A stretch of DNA of 64,000 nucleotides, from NCBI RefSeq assembly GCF_004771005.1, contig NZ_RQHV01000043.1, forward strand, positions 269,607-333,606, read 5' to 3'. Position numbers and translations under genes: made by a program. Numbering within the stretch: the stretch's first letter is position 1; each line of letters opens with the position of its first letter. This stretch comes from Leptospira ilyithenensis (GTDB lineage Bacteria; Spirochaetota; Leptospiria; Leptospirales; Leptospiraceae). The notes under the pieces were generated by a model. The model saw nothing but the letters and a program-made list of their open reading frames with translations, ran no database searches and had not been told where the DNA came from. Below, piece after piece: positions 1 to 10,774 of this stretch.

Positions 1-366
1 CGAATTCCGAGTAATAGAGATGGGAGAAATATTCAGATAAATCTTTCGAATCGAAGGATACTGTTTTTTTATTCGGTAGTATTTGTCCAAAATACCTTCG
101 GGTTGTTCACTAGGTCTGGGTTCATAAACAACCCTATCAACATTTACATTTTCGATTTCTGCAATGGTTTCAGGTGTGATCCCGCTGATGATTTGGCTAT
201 CACCTAACACTAATATTTTCGGATTTTCATGCCAGGAATTAACTCTTCGATCCAAATACCAATAATAGGAACTGATTTCACAATAAGGAACCAAGAAAAA
301 ATAGGTGATATGCATCAAAGCGGATGTAAAAATAAGGATGAGCAGGGATTTGGCGATTTTTTTCAT
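1..366 (-). CDS. DUF1574-like/SGNH-like protein, N-terminal part (cut by window edge)
   Basis: An ATG at 366 opens a frame that stays open to base 1, giving the first 122 residues of a longer protein. Residues about 5-25 form a hydrophobic signal anchor. A GDSQ motif in the context ILVLGDSQIISG follows near residue 60 and resembles block I of SGNH/GDSL esterases. The gene starts one base after the stop of the MBOAT acyltransferase. Proteins annotated DUF1574 are often found beside MBOAT genes in Leptospira, much as AlgJ/AlgX accompanies AlgI. A role in O-acylation of an extracellular polymer is inferred. The catalytic Asp/His block lies outside the window and cannot be checked. Confidence 0.7.
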   Translation of the reverse strand, partial: MKKIAKSLLILIFTSALMHITYFFLVPYCEISSYYWYLDRRVNSWHENPKILVLGDSQIISGITPETIAEIENVNVDRVVYEPRPSEQPEGILDKYYRIKKQYPSIRKIYLNISPISITRNS

Positions 367-367
367 A

Positions 368-1777
368 TTAGAACTGAAAATAAAAAAACTCTTGTTTGGC
401 GAATGGAGAGATAAGTGAAAAGGCAATAAAACCGAAAACAAATAAAACTGGAAACAGATAAGGTCTTTCCTTCAATTTCCAATCTGTTTCAACGGTTTTT
501 TCTTTTTCCTGCCAAAAATCAAAAAGGACGATTGGCAGGAAAAAAATAAAAATATAACTCCAGCTAAATGCTTCTTGGGAAAACGATAGTATATTTTTCA
601 TACAGACAAGTAAATCCTGAAAATCATCCACCCTGAATAATAAAAGCCCGAAAGCAAAACTAAAAAAAGTCAACGTTCGGCCTAAATATTTTAAAAATCC
701 ATTCTGAAATTCAGAGATATTTTTCGGAATCCATCGTTTGAATGTATTGTACAGAACAATGCAAAATCCCAAATAAATTCCCCAAATCAAATAACCGTAA
801 GTTGCCCCGTGCCACAAACCTCCTAGAATCCATACAATCAGTATATTTATATTTTGTCTTAAAAAACCAAATCGATTTCCACCTAACGGGATATAAACGT
901 AATCTCTGAGCCAACTGGAAAGTGAAATATGCCATCTTTGCCAAAACTGAGAAGGGTTCGTTGCAAAAAACGGTCGATGAAAATTATTCATCAACCGAAA
1001 CCCCATCATATAGGCGAGTCCCCGGGCACAGTTGGAATAACCAGAAAAATCCGCATAAACCTGAAAAGCAAATGCAGGAGCAACGATCCACAACAAACCT
1101 TCCGGTAATTGATTGGTATTTGCCAGAGACCCGTCTACAAATTTTGCCAACGGATCGGCAATCAAAGCTTTCTGAAAAATTCCCCAACAAACAAGACTTA
1201 TGCCATGAAAAAACGAATTTTTTTCTATTTTCCTATCTTTTGCCAACTGAGGAAGAAGAGAATTAGGTCTTTCGATGGGACCTGCAAGCAAGAGCGGAAA
1301 AAAAATATCATACACACTGAATTCAACAATACTTCGGGAAGCTTTAATTCTTCCACTTTCCACTTCTACCAAATAACTAATATTATGAAATGTATAGAAT
1401 GAAATTCCAACCGGCAAAAGAATCTCAGGTCTCCAGATACTAAATCCCTCATTGAATAAATGAATGCCGTCTCCGACTAGTCCCAAAAGAAAAAGTGCAT
1501 ACTTAAACCAGCCAAGTAAAATTAAGTTAAGGGCAACTCCCAGATACAAGGTTCTCTTTTTTCTTTTTAGGTCGCTTTGTTTTTCAATATGAATTCCAAG
1601 TAGGTAGTTCACCGAGATGGAGAATAAAAGGAGAATTGTCATCTTCCAATTCCAATAGGAATAGAAGTAGATCCCATATAACAAAAGTAATATGTTTTGT
1701 TTTTTTCTATCCAGGAACGAATAGATTATAAAAAAAATAATGAAACTTACTAAAAACGGAATCGAATTAAATAACAT
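368..1777 (-). CDS. MBOAT family membrane-bound O-acyltransferase (AlgI-like)
   Basis: This is a 469-aa polytopic membrane protein of the length usual for AlgI/DltB-type acyltransferases, which move acyl groups across the membrane onto surface polymers. It carries the MBOAT hallmarks: an FWQRWHISLSSWLRDYVYIP block near residue 285 and a GGLWHGATYGYLIWG block near residue 325, whose His is the expected catalytic residue. Hydrophobic helices cover almost the whole chain. It follows the GAF gene by 16 bases and is followed by the DUF1574-like gene, so the two probably work as an O-acetylation pair. The polymer acted on is unknown. Confidence 0.9.
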   Translation of the reverse strand: MLFNSIPFLVSFIIFFIIYSFLDRKKQNILLLLYGIYFYSYWNWKMTILLLFSISVNYLLGIHIEKQSDLKRKKRTLYLGVALNLILLGWFKYALFLLGLVGDGIHLFNEGFSIWRPEILLPVGISFYTFHNISYLVEVESGRIKASRSIVEFSVYDIFFPLLLAGPIERPNSLLPQLAKDRKIEKNSFFHGISLVCWGIFQKALIADPLAKFVDGSLANTNQLPEGLLWIVAPAFAFQVYADFSGYSNCARGLAYMMGFRLMNNFHRPFFATNPSQFWQRWHISLSSWLRDYVYIPLGGNRFGFLRQNINILIVWILGGLWHGATYGYLIWGIYLGFCIVLYNTFKRWIPKNISEFQNGFLKYLGRTLTFFSFAFGLLLFRVDDFQDLLVCMKNILSFSQEAFSWSYIFIFFLPIVLFDFWQEKEKTVETDWKLKERPYLFPVLFVFGFIAFSLISPFAKQEFFYFQF

Positions 1778-1793
1778 AAAAGAGCCAGCCCCT

Positions 1794-4007
1794 CTATGCT
1801 TCTTCGATCATTTCCAGGAATTGATTTTTATCTTTCGTATCCGTCGGATAAGCTAAAGTCAGAATCCGATAGGAAGGTTTGAAGTTCGCATCGAAAAAAT
1901 CATCCTTTTTGGCAAAAGAAGATTTTATCTTTCGAATCACGATTTCCGATTCTTCTTTGTCCTTCCCATGCAGAACAATGGCAAACTTGCCTTGCCCTAC
2001 TCGAGTAAAAAAATCGTTTTCGCCGATATGATCAATGATGGTTTTACGCAAAGTATCCGCATAACGCGCAAATTTTCCCGCACCAAATAGGTTGATCATT
2101 CTTGGAACATTCTGGATTTTGAATAAAGATACGGTAAACGAAAGATTTAAGTCCTTTGCTTTTTCAATTTCAGAAAGAATTTTCGATTCCAAAGGATTGA
2201 AAGGGTTTCTAAATAACGCTTCTTTTTCGGAAAGGATCAGAAGGTTGGCAAATACGGGTGCAGATGTTTCCAACATGGCAACTGCCACGTCGCGGGTGAT
2301 ATCCGTCCATGGTTTTCCTGTCGAATGAACAACGACCATACCAACTAACCAATTCAAGTTGATGATTGGTAAAATGGTAAACTCGGACATTACTCCCAAT
2401 TCGTCGTTGGTGAATATGGATTTTAGCTCCACATCGTCACGGAAATTTTCCAATTTGTAAACACCGGGAACATTGGAAACCATTCCTACTATATCCGAAT
2501 CTTTACTAAGCTTGAAGTCCTTTGCTCTTTCCGGTAAAATAAAATTGGACCCGAAAATAACATAATCGGAACGGGTTTCAGAATCTAGGACCAAAAAGGA
2601 AAATTGTTTCACTCCCAGTTTTTTCTTGATGCTTTCAATCAAAAGATCATATGCATCGTCCATTTTACGAACGGACGCAAACTCTCTTGCAAACTGGAGG
2701 ACAGATTCGTTTGTCTCGATGATTTGTTTGGCATTGTCCAATTCCTCGGTTAATTTTTCAAACTGAGCAACCCTGGTAAATACAGATCCGGCTATATCAC
2801 CGACTATTTTGACAAATTCCAAATCATCAGTGATGTATTCTTCACCATTAATGAGTTTTCCAAGAGATAAAAATCCGTAACACTCCTCTTTATTGCGAAG
2901 AGGAACCAAGATTTCAGCGTCTAACTCATTTAAGATGGTAAGTTCTCTTTCGGGCAATCTGGATCTTTTTAAATCCCCTGCATATATTACGGTCTCACTA
3001 TCCAAAATTCTTTGATAGATATCATCCGAAGAAAATAAAGACCAATTTTCTTTTATATCCAAACCTTGCGCTTCCACAGCATCCCATCTGCTTACTTCGG
3101 GGTTTGTTGATGTAAAAATTACTACGGAAGAACATCCGACTTGGCCAATAATACTATAGACCAGGTTTTCGAAATATTCGGAGAACTCATTTGAAGATGC
3201 GATTTCTTTTGTAATTTCAAAAACGGCTTGGTAGTTTTCTATTCGTTTTTTGGATGCAAGATGATGCGCCATGGGTGCTGTTCCGAAATCGGATTCATCA
3301 TCAAATAAAAACTGTTTGTCACTTGATGCCGCATCTTCCTCAGGGGGTTGGATAAGATGTTTGGATGATTCCGTTTGAGCTTCATTTTCCCACTCGTCGA
3401 ATAAATTGACTTCCGGTAACTCGGCAAGTTCCGGTTTTGAATTGTCCTCCGGTTCAGGAGGTAATTCGAAATCTGGTTCCTCTTCCTCTGAGGAAGGCTC
3501 AGGTGTCTTTATCGGTTCGGATTCTTCCGGAAGATCAAAGGATAGGTCTTCTTCCGAAATCTCTTCCGGCAGATCCATAGAAAGATCTTCTTCGTCAGAC
3601 TCTACATCTAACTCCGGTTCGTATTCCAAAAGGGAATCATCTTCGGCCTCATCCGGTGTTGAAACATTTTCTTCTTCACCGAACAAATCGCCTATATCGG
3701 AAGTATCTTCTTTGTGTTCTTCGTTATCATTCCAAAAGTCATTGTCATCCCCATCGGATAACTGGTCAAAGTCGGGAAGATCGCTTAAATCAATTTCTTC
3801 TTCCCCGTCGGGAACAGGAAGATCGTCACTGATCTCACTTGCAGGCAGAGAAAGATCATCATCAATCCATTCGGTAGTTTCCTTTGATTTTAAAAAATCT
3901 TCCGCTTTTTTAAGTAAGGAAGGTGGTTTTGCAGAAGCTTTGTGACTGGCAGGACCTGGTTTGATCTCGGCAGATTGAACCTTCTCTGCTTTATCTAGAA
4001 GTCCCAC
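1794..4007 (-). CDS. Acidic N-terminus, tandem GAF domains and degenerate GGDEF-like domain
   Basis: This 737-aa cytoplasmic protein has no signal peptide. Residues about 35-240 are an acidic, Ser/Pro-rich, probably disordered region. Two GAF-like modules follow (about 265-415 and 435-590), joined by a short coiled coil. The last 130 residues have the spacing of a GGDEF domain, but the active-site loop reads VGQGKFAIVL instead of GG[DE]EF, so diguanylate cyclase activity is unlikely. The start is GTG at 4007, with GAGG in the preceding stop region of the acidic-repeat gene one base upstream, suggesting translational coupling. It probably senses or binds a small ligand; partner and ligand are unknown. 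Confidence 0.7.
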   Translation of the reverse strand: MGLLDKAEKVQSAEIKPGPASHKASAKPPSLLKKAEDFLKSKETTEWIDDDLSLPASEISDDLPVPDGEEEIDLSDLPDFDQLSDGDDNDFWNDNEEHKEDTSDIGDLFGEEENVSTPDEAEDDSLLEYEPELDVESDEEDLSMDLPEEISEEDLSFDLPEESEPIKTPEPSSEEEEPDFELPPEPEDNSKPELAELPEVNLFDEWENEAQTESSKHLIQPPEEDAASSDKQFLFDDESDFGTAPMAHHLASKKRIENYQAVFEITKEIASSNEFSEYFENLVYSIIGQVGCSSVVIFTSTNPEVSRWDAVEAQGLDIKENWSLFSSDDIYQRILDSETVIYAGDLKRSRLPERELTILNELDAEILVPLRNKEECYGFLSLGKLINGEEYITDDLEFVKIVGDIAGSVFTRVAQFEKLTEELDNAKQIIETNESVLQFAREFASVRKMDDAYDLLIESIKKKLGVKQFSFLVLDSETRSDYVIFGSNFILPERAKDFKLSKDSDIVGMVSNVPGVYKLENFRDDVELKSIFTNDELGVMSEFTILPIINLNWLVGMVVVHSTGKPWTDITRDVAVAMLETSAPVFANLLILSEKEALFRNPFNPLESKILSEIEKAKDLNLSFTVSLFKIQNVPRMINLFGAGKFARYADTLRKTIIDHIGENDFFTRVGQGKFAIVLHGKDKEESEIVIRKIKSSFAKKDDFFDANFKPSYRILTLAYPTDTKDKNQFLEMIEEA

Positions 4008-4008
4008 C

Positions 4009-6198
4009 TCATAACTCCAATTCTTTCATTAGCTTTTTATAAAGATCAAAATAATCAGACTTAGAGAACTCTTGAATAACTTCATCGGGGAGATTGCCCA
4101 AGAGGTTGTCTAAATAACCTAAAACTTTTTTACGTTCGACTATGGAGAGTTCGGAGCCGGCTACTTCGACAGTTTCTTTTGTCTGTTGTGAAACAGACTC
4201 GAGAGGAGTGGCTTCCGCTCTTAGTTCTTCTAGAGGAGAAAGTTTCCCCTCCAAAGCGTATTCATCCAGATCAATTTCTATTCCTTTGCTTAAGTCTTCT
4301 GCCAAAGTAGGAGGCAAGCCCCCATTAACAGGTGCTATATCTTCATCGGATTCTTCAAAAGAAACTAAGTTCTCCTCTTCATTCAAATCCAAAGGATCGA
4401 GTGTGAGCTCGATTTCATGATCGTCTTCGGAGTCGTCATCGTTTGTCAAATCCAAGCTGGGAACATGTTCTTCATCAGGGAGTTCTGCTATATCATCTAA
4501 GTTGTCCCCTGGAACTTCTCCCAACAAATCATCGATACTTTCGTTGGATAATGTTTCTACTGCATCTTCTTCACCGGCAGTAATATTTTCCAGTTCTTCC
4601 ATAGAGAGTGCAATGGATTCGTCTTCAAGATCCTCTTCCAAGAAAACTTCTTCGGTAGTCGGCTCTTCTTCATAAGGAAGCGGAGCTCGATCCAGACTGT
4701 CCACCAACTCTTCGTCAGGTGCCTCTTCCGCGTCACCGGCAATGGATTCCAATTCTTCCATAGAGAGTGCAATCGGTCCATCATCATCTTCCAAATCTTC
4801 GGAAAGGATATCGTTTTGAGCTTCTTCATATTCGCCTTCCAAGCCGGAACTCGATTCGGAAGTCTCTTCTTCAGAATCCAAATCAAAGCTCATCTCAGGA
4901 AGTTCGTCAGATCCTAAATCAATATCAAAGTCAGAATCTTTCGAACTTTCTTCCTCTTCTTCTGATTCTTCATTTCCGAGTATGTTACCAAGTTCATCTG
5001 GACTTAAAGTAATGGTTTCGTCTTCCGGCTCATCATCTAAAATATCAAGTGCAGTTTCTTCTTCAGCTTCTTCGCTGATATTATCCAATTCTTCCAAAGA
5101 AAGTGTAATCGGACCGTCATCATCCTCGTCTTCCGCAAAATTAGTGCTAGGTTCTTCTTCCGACAAAGAGGATTCTTCTTCCAATTTTTCAGTTTCTTCA
5201 TCAAACGAAAATTCCTCTTCTCCGAATTCGGGGAGGGATTCAGTCTCTGCAAAATCTTCATCCGAACCTAGAGTTTCTTCAAGACTGGCTTCTCCGTTGG
5301 AACCGAGTATATTGCCCAATTCATCATCTGACAATGTTAGATTTTCATCTTCTTTGGCGGAACCGAAGAGTTCTTCTTCTTCGGGATCACGAATCGGTTT
5401 AAATCCGCCGGATTCTTCTTCCTCTTCCAGATCAAGCTCCGGGAGACCTTCTTCGTCAAATGTAAGTTTAGTGTCGATTTCGGAATCGTCCAAATCCAAG
5501 TCTATATCGGAGAGAGTATCATCTGCTTCTTGTTCGTCGGGAATGGAAGAAATACCTAAATCATCTTCGGCTTCGATTTCGTATTCTTCCTCGGAAATGC
5601 CTGCAATATTTTCCAATTCTTCCATGGAAAGTGCGATCGGACCGTCGTCCTCTTCATTTACATTGAAATCCGAACCAAATTCTTCCGTCGCAGTTTCGTT
5701 TCTCTGAGAAAGAATTCCGTCTTCTCCGTTCAGAATCGCATCAATTTCCTTATCTAAATCTATAATATCATCATCGAACTCTAATTCCAATTCGTCATCA
5801 AGAGAGTCACGTGGAGTTTTATGAGAGGGGGAAGATTCTTCTATATCGTAATTTTCAAAATCGGAATGTATATCTTCGTCGTGAAGAATAGGATCTTCTT
5901 CACCTAGTAAATTCAAATCGGAATCCAAATCAATATCCAGAAAATCATCGTCTGAATCATCGGAAGAGGATACGATCAAATCCCCCAAGCCGTCTTCGTC
6001 TTCTTCAAGAGGAGTCGCAGCAAGTTGTGCATCATTATGTTCGATATCTTCTAAACTGGGAGGCTCCATTCCTGGAGTAGAATCCAAATCATCATCGCCT
6101 AAATCAAAATCATCAAGATCAAGCGAGAAAGTATCCTCATCTAAAATTGGGTCGAGATTTTCTAGATCTTCGTTTTTATTTTTTTCCTGATCCGCCAT
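4009..6198 (-). CDS. Highly acidic repeat protein with LSxxEL short motifs
   Basis: This is a 729-aa soluble protein composed mostly of Asp, Glu, Ser and Leu with no membrane segment. Six copies of a short motif, [IL][AT]LSxxELxxI, occur near residues 187, 287, 363, 396, 475 and 527, usually after DDDGPI or DE. A related EIDAILNG lies at 151-158. The last 50 residues are different and look folded, with a basic helix (VERKKVLGYLDNLLG) and a KKLMKEL end. No family was recognised. The gene is followed by the GAF protein after one base, and both share acidic N-terminal regions. A scaffold that displays many copies of a peptide ligand is an inference. Confidence 0.75.
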   Translation of the reverse strand: MADQEKNKNEDLENLDPILDEDTFSLDLDDFDLGDDDLDSTPGMEPPSLEDIEHNDAQLAATPLEEDEDGLGDLIVSSSDDSDDDFLDIDLDSDLNLLGEEDPILHDEDIHSDFENYDIEESSPSHKTPRDSLDDELELEFDDDIIDLDKEIDAILNGEDGILSQRNETATEEFGSDFNVNEEDDGPIALSMEELENIAGISEEEYEIEAEDDLGISSIPDEQEADDTLSDIDLDLDDSEIDTKLTFDEEGLPELDLEEEEESGGFKPIRDPEEEELFGSAKEDENLTLSDDELGNILGSNGEASLEETLGSDEDFAETESLPEFGEEEFSFDEETEKLEEESSLSEEEPSTNFAEDEDDDGPITLSLEELDNISEEAEEETALDILDDEPEDETITLSPDELGNILGNEESEEEEESSKDSDFDIDLGSDELPEMSFDLDSEEETSESSSGLEGEYEEAQNDILSEDLEDDDGPIALSMEELESIAGDAEEAPDEELVDSLDRAPLPYEEEPTTEEVFLEEDLEDESIALSMEELENITAGEEDAVETLSNESIDDLLGEVPGDNLDDIAELPDEEHVPSLDLTNDDDSEDDHEIELTLDPLDLNEEENLVSFEESDEDIAPVNGGLPPTLAEDLSKGIEIDLDEYALEGKLSPLEELRAEATPLESVSQQTKETVEVAGSELSIVERKKVLGYLDNLLGNLPDEVIQEFSKSDYFDLYKKLMKELEL

Positions 6199-6207
6199 TC
6201 GCTTCGA

Positions 6208-6504
6208 TTACCGTTTTCCCAAATCTATAGCCTGGCCATCGACTAACAATTGTTCCAAGCTATTTTCCTCCAAAGATACATACACATGGGGCAATAATCC
6301 CCCTGCTCTTTCAATCAAATCCTTCCCGGTAGCTCCTGACTCCATAGTATAAATTCCCGGGTTTTTCACTGGTCCCGTTATTTTAACATGAATTTCTTCC
6401 GGAGAATAGATTCTTTTTTGCAGAGATGGATGTTCCTTCAAGTAAAATGCAAAAGCAAAAACACTTACAAAGAGCGCAGTACTTAGTACAGATTTTCGAA
6501 TCAA
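6208..6504 (-). CDS. Small exported SLBB-domain protein
   Basis: This is a 98-aa protein. Residues 6-22 form a signal anchor, and the rest reads as one SLBB-like beta-grasp module (VKITGPVKNPGIYTM, then GATGKDLIERAGGL), the fold found in polysaccharide-export and ComEA-type proteins. The apparent start is TTG at 6504, preceded nine bases upstream by a strong AGAGGGG Shine-Dalgarno. It lies 48 bases downstream of atpC and 9 bases before the acidic-repeat gene. Location in the periplasm or attached to the inner membrane is inferred; binding of a saccharide is possible but not shown. Confidence 0.65.
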   Translation of the reverse strand: MIRKSVLSTALFVSVFAFAFYLKEHPSLQKRIYSPEEIHVKITGPVKNPGIYTMESGATGKDLIERAGGLLPHVYVSLEENSLEQLLVDGQAIDLGKR

Positions 6505-6513
6505 AGGAATAGT

Positions 6514-6545
6514 CCCCTCTTGTTTATTTTCGGCAACTAGAGGGG
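6514..6545 (-). promoter_or_regulatory. Hairpin sequestering the Shine-Dalgarno of the SLBB gene
   Basis: In the atpC/SLBB gap, seven-base arms CCCCTCT and AGAGGGG can pair across an 18-base loop. The 3' arm on the minus strand is the only good Shine-Dalgarno for the TTG start at 6504. Folding would hide it. No U-tract follows the hairpin in the minus direction, so it is not a typical terminator. Confidence 0.5.
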
Positions 6546-6552
6546 AAAAAAA

Positions 6553-6933
6553 TTAACGTTGGTGAAGTAAAATGCGAACTTTTGCTTTCTTTAACCGAAT
6601 TTCTTTTTCCGGTGAATGAGGTAGCGCTTCGATCTCTTTCAGTATTTCTTCCGCGTGATCGTGAGTGATATCGTCCTCAGAATCACCATCTTCCGTCAAA
6701 ACCCGAATCTCGTTGTTTTTCACTTCGCAAAATCCACCATCAATGGCAATTCGGAACTCTTTTCCTTCAATTTTCAGGCGCATAAGTCCATGATCCAATT
6801 GAGAAACCAAAGGAGCGTGTCCTGGCAAAACCCCAAAATACCCTACCGCACCGGGAAGGATGGCAGATTCCACCTTCCCTTGGTAGAGAATTTTATCAGG
6901 AGAAATGATTGTAAGAGATAGGTTTTTTTCCAT
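6553..6933 (-). CDS. atpC: ATP synthase F1 subunit epsilon
   Basis: This 126-aa subunit has the family's normal length. The beta-sandwich part begins with LSLTIISPDKILYQGKVESAILPG and contains the conserved GVLPGHAPL loop near residue 36. The C-terminal helical part (HAEEILKEIEALPHS onward) is the regulatory hairpin of epsilon subunits. It couples rotation of gamma to the c-ring and can inhibit ATP hydrolysis. It is the last ATP synthase gene, 17 bases after atpD, but the gene train continues beyond it. Confidence 0.97.
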   Translation of the reverse strand: MEKNLSLTIISPDKILYQGKVESAILPGAVGYFGVLPGHAPLVSQLDHGLMRLKIEGKEFRIAIDGGFCEVKNNEIRVLTEDGDSEDDITHDHAEEILKEIEALPHSPEKEIRLKKAKVRILLHQR

Positions 6934-6950
6934 GGATTGGCCTTAAACCC

Positions 6951-8360
<1,410 letters not shown>

Positions 8361-8378
8361 TTACTCCGAATGATCTGA

Positions 8379-9248
8379 TTAAGAGATCGCTTCCGCGCCT
8401 CCGACGATTTCTGATATTTCTTGTGTGATCTTTGCCTGTCTGACACGGTTGTAACCCCGAGTGAGAAGTTTGATCATGTCACCCGCCGCATCTGTTGCAG
8501 ACTTCATTGCAATTCTTCGTGCAATATGCTCCGATGCTGCCGTTTCTAGAATGATCTTTACAAAAGTAGTTCGAATCACAAGTGGTAAGAGATTTTCTAG
8601 AATGGTTTTGGGATCCGGTTCATAAATGATCTCAGGACCGGAAGATGACTTTGTTTGGTTTTCTTGGACCTGCAAAGGAAGCACAGTGATACTCTCCGGC
8701 TTTTGGGAAGCTGCGGAATAATAATGTGTAGAAATAATTTCTACCGTATCAATGTCTTCTTTTGCAAAAGCACTCATAAAATAATTTGCGAGTGCATTTG
8801 CTTCCGTTGAACCGGCTTTGTCATCAATGTTCGTATAACTGGACTTAAGCGTGATCTTGGCAAACTTAAAATAAGAAATCGCTTTTTTGCCGGCAGCATG
8901 AATTTCCACTTCCACACCTTGGGATTTCCATTCTTCAATGCGACCACGAACCAATTTCAAAACATTGGAATTGAATCCGCCGCATAACCCGCGATTGGCC
9001 GTAATTGCAAGAATGGCAACTTTACGAATTTTGTCCGGTCTACGAAGGTAAGGGCTTTGGATAACGCCCGCCAATCCCGAAAGCGATTCGACAAGTTCCA
9101 TCGTAAGTGCAGCATATGGTTTCGCCGCATTTACTTTGTTTGTTGCTTTTTTCGCCTTCGCAGTGGAGACCATCTCCATAGTACGAGTGATCTTTCGGGT
9201 GTTTGTGACCGAAGTGATCCTTTTTTTTATCTCACGCGGTGTCGCCAA
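8379..9248 (-). CDS. atpG: ATP synthase F1 subunit gamma (rotor shaft)
   Basis: This is a 289-aa gamma subunit. The N-terminal helix [20 protein letters not shown] and the C-terminal helix with [19 protein letters not shown] form the coiled-coil shaft inside the alpha3-beta3 head. The central Rossmann-like part contains [11 protein letters not shown]. It links proton flow through the c-ring to conformational cycling of beta. It is eleven bases downstream of atpA, in the standard order. Confidence 0.97.
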   Translation of the reverse strand: MATPREIKKRITSVTNTRKITRTMEMVSTAKAKKATNKVNAAKPYAALTMELVESLSGLAGVIQSPYLRRPDKIRKVAILAITANRGLCGGFNSNVLKLVRGRIEEWKSQGVEVEIHAAGKKAISYFKFAKITLKSSYTNIDDKAGSTEANALANYFMSAFAKEDIDTVEIISTHYYSAASQKPESITVLPLQVQENQTKSSSGPEIIYEPDPKTILENLLPLVIRTTFVKIILETAASEHIARRIAMKSATDAAGDMIKLLTRGYNRVRQAKITQEISEIVGGAEAIS

Positions 9249-9259
9249 GATCTTTCCCC

Positions 9260-10774
9260 TTACTTATTCTTGCTCAAAAAATGTTCAACAATGGCTTTGA
9301 TCGTTTTCTGTAGAGCCGCTTCGCCTTTCACTTCTTTTGCAGTACGAATCTCTTCCAAAATCTCAGGGTGTTGTTCTCTTATGGTTTGCAAAAGAAATGC
9401 TTCAAACTGGCGAATCTTCGCAGTAGGAATCGTATCGGCAAATCCGCGAGTCACGGCAAAGATAGAAATCACTTGCTCTTCCACGGGAGAAGGAGAGTTG
9501 TTAGGTTGTTTTAAAATTTCTAAGATTCTATAACCACGATCCAACTGTGCTTGGGTTACCGGATCAAGTTCCGTTCCTAATTGTGCGAAAGCTTCCAAGT
9601 CACGAAACTGAGCCAAATCCGACTTCACAGTTCCGGCTACTTTTTTCATCGCTTTGATCTGTGCAGCAGAACCTACGCGGGAAACGGAAATCCCCACGTC
9701 TACCGCAGGACGAAGTCCCGATGCGAATAGGTTGGATTGTAAATAAATCTGACCGTCAGTGATGGAAATTACGTTGGTAGGAATGTAAGCGGAAACCTCA
9801 CCTTCTTGCGTTTCGATGATAGGAAGTGCAGTCATAGACCCGCCTCCGAATTTATCATCTAACTTTGCAGCTCTCTCAAGCAATCGGGAGTGAAGGTAGA
9901 ATACATCTCCCGGATACGCTTCACGACCCGGAGGGCGTCGAAGCAGAAGGCACATTTGGCGGTACGCCACAGCTTGTTTGGAAAGGTCATCATAAACAAC
10001 TAGAGTCGCCTTTCCTTCTTCATACATAAAGTATTCTGCCATGGAAGCACCGGAATAAGGTGCGATGAAAAGTAGTGGAGCCGGTTCAGATGCGTTTGCC
10101 GTTACAATAATCGTGTAAGAGAGAGCACCTTTTTCACGAAGCATTTCGATAGTAGAAGCAACAGTAGATGCCTTTTGACCGATCGCTACATAAACACAAA
10201 CTACATCTTTTCCTTTTTGGTTGATAATGGTATCGATTGCGATGGATGTTTTTCCGGTTCCTCTATCTCCAATGATGAGCTCTCTTTGGCCGCGACCGAC
10301 AGGGATCATGGCATCAATTGCTTTGATACCGGTTTGCATTGGTTCTGCTACTGATTTTCTCATAGCGATTCCGGGAGCAGGAGATTCGACCGGACGGGTT
10401 TTTTTAGTACTTAACGGGCCTTTGCCGTCAATTGGTTCACCTAACGGATTTACTACGCGACCCAAAAGCTCGGGGCCAACCGGAACTTCGAGTACTTTAC
10501 CGACTCGTTTTACCGTAAATCCTTCCTGAATATGGATATAGTCTCCAAAGATAATGACCCCAACCGAATTTTCTTCTAAGTTGAAGGCTTGTCCGCGAAC
10601 TCCATTTTGGAATTCCAGAAGTTCACCCGACATCACGTTGTTTAATCCGTAAACACGCGCAATACCATCCCCTACTTCGAGAACGGTTCCGACCTCATCT
10701 ACTTGGAGATCTTTGTTGAAATTTTTAATTTCTTGTTTGAGTACCGATGTTACTTCGTCTGTTTTAATTTTCAT
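9260..10774 (-). CDS. atpA: ATP synthase F1 subunit alpha
   Basis: This 504-aa non-catalytic nucleotide-binding F1 subunit has the P-loop [15 protein letters not shown] near residue 170. It also shows the alpha signature ([10 protein letters not shown]), a conserved [10 protein letters not shown] and the [14 protein letters not shown] segment with the Arg finger. Length is normal. Its start overlaps the end of atpH by 11 bases, indicating translational coupling. Confidence 0.98.
   Translation of the reverse strand: MKIKTDEVTSVLKQEIKNFNKDLQVDEVGTVLEVGDGIARVYGLNNVMSGELLEFQNGVRGQAFNLEENSVGVIIFGDYIHIQEGFTVKRVGKVLEVPVGPELLGRVVNPLGEPIDGKGPLSTKKTRPVESPAPGIAMRKSVAEPMQTGIKAIDAMIPVGRGQRELIIGDRGTGKTSIAIDTIINQKGKDVVCVYVAIGQKASTVASTIEMLREKGALSYTIIVTANASEPAPLLFIAPYSGASMAEYFMYEEGKATLVVYDDLSKQAVAYRQMCLLLRRPPGREAYPGDVFYLHSRLLERAAKLDDKFGGGSMTALPIIETQEGEVSAYIPTNVISITDGQIYLQSNLFASGLRPAVDVGISVSRVGSAAQIKAMKKVAGTVKSDLAQFRDLEAFAQLGTELDPVTQAQLDRGYRILEILKQPNNSPSPVEEQVISIFAVTRGFADTIPTAKIRQFEAFLLQTIREQHPEILEEIRTAKEVKGEAALQKTIKAIVEHFLSKNK

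Noticed and set aside
3406..3945. Ser-rich open frame on the plus strand
   Set aside because: Antisense of the acidic N-terminus of the GAF gene; Ser-rich composition is the mirror of Asp/Glu codons.
4982..5707. 241-aa Ser-rich open frame on the plus strand
   Set aside because: Antisense of the acidic repeat gene, with the same mirrored composition and no ribosome-binding site or recognisable domain.
6514..6545. Rho-independent terminator between atpC and the SLBB gene
   Set aside because: On the minus strand the T-tract precedes the stem rather than following it, so the hairpin does not fit a terminator for this operon.
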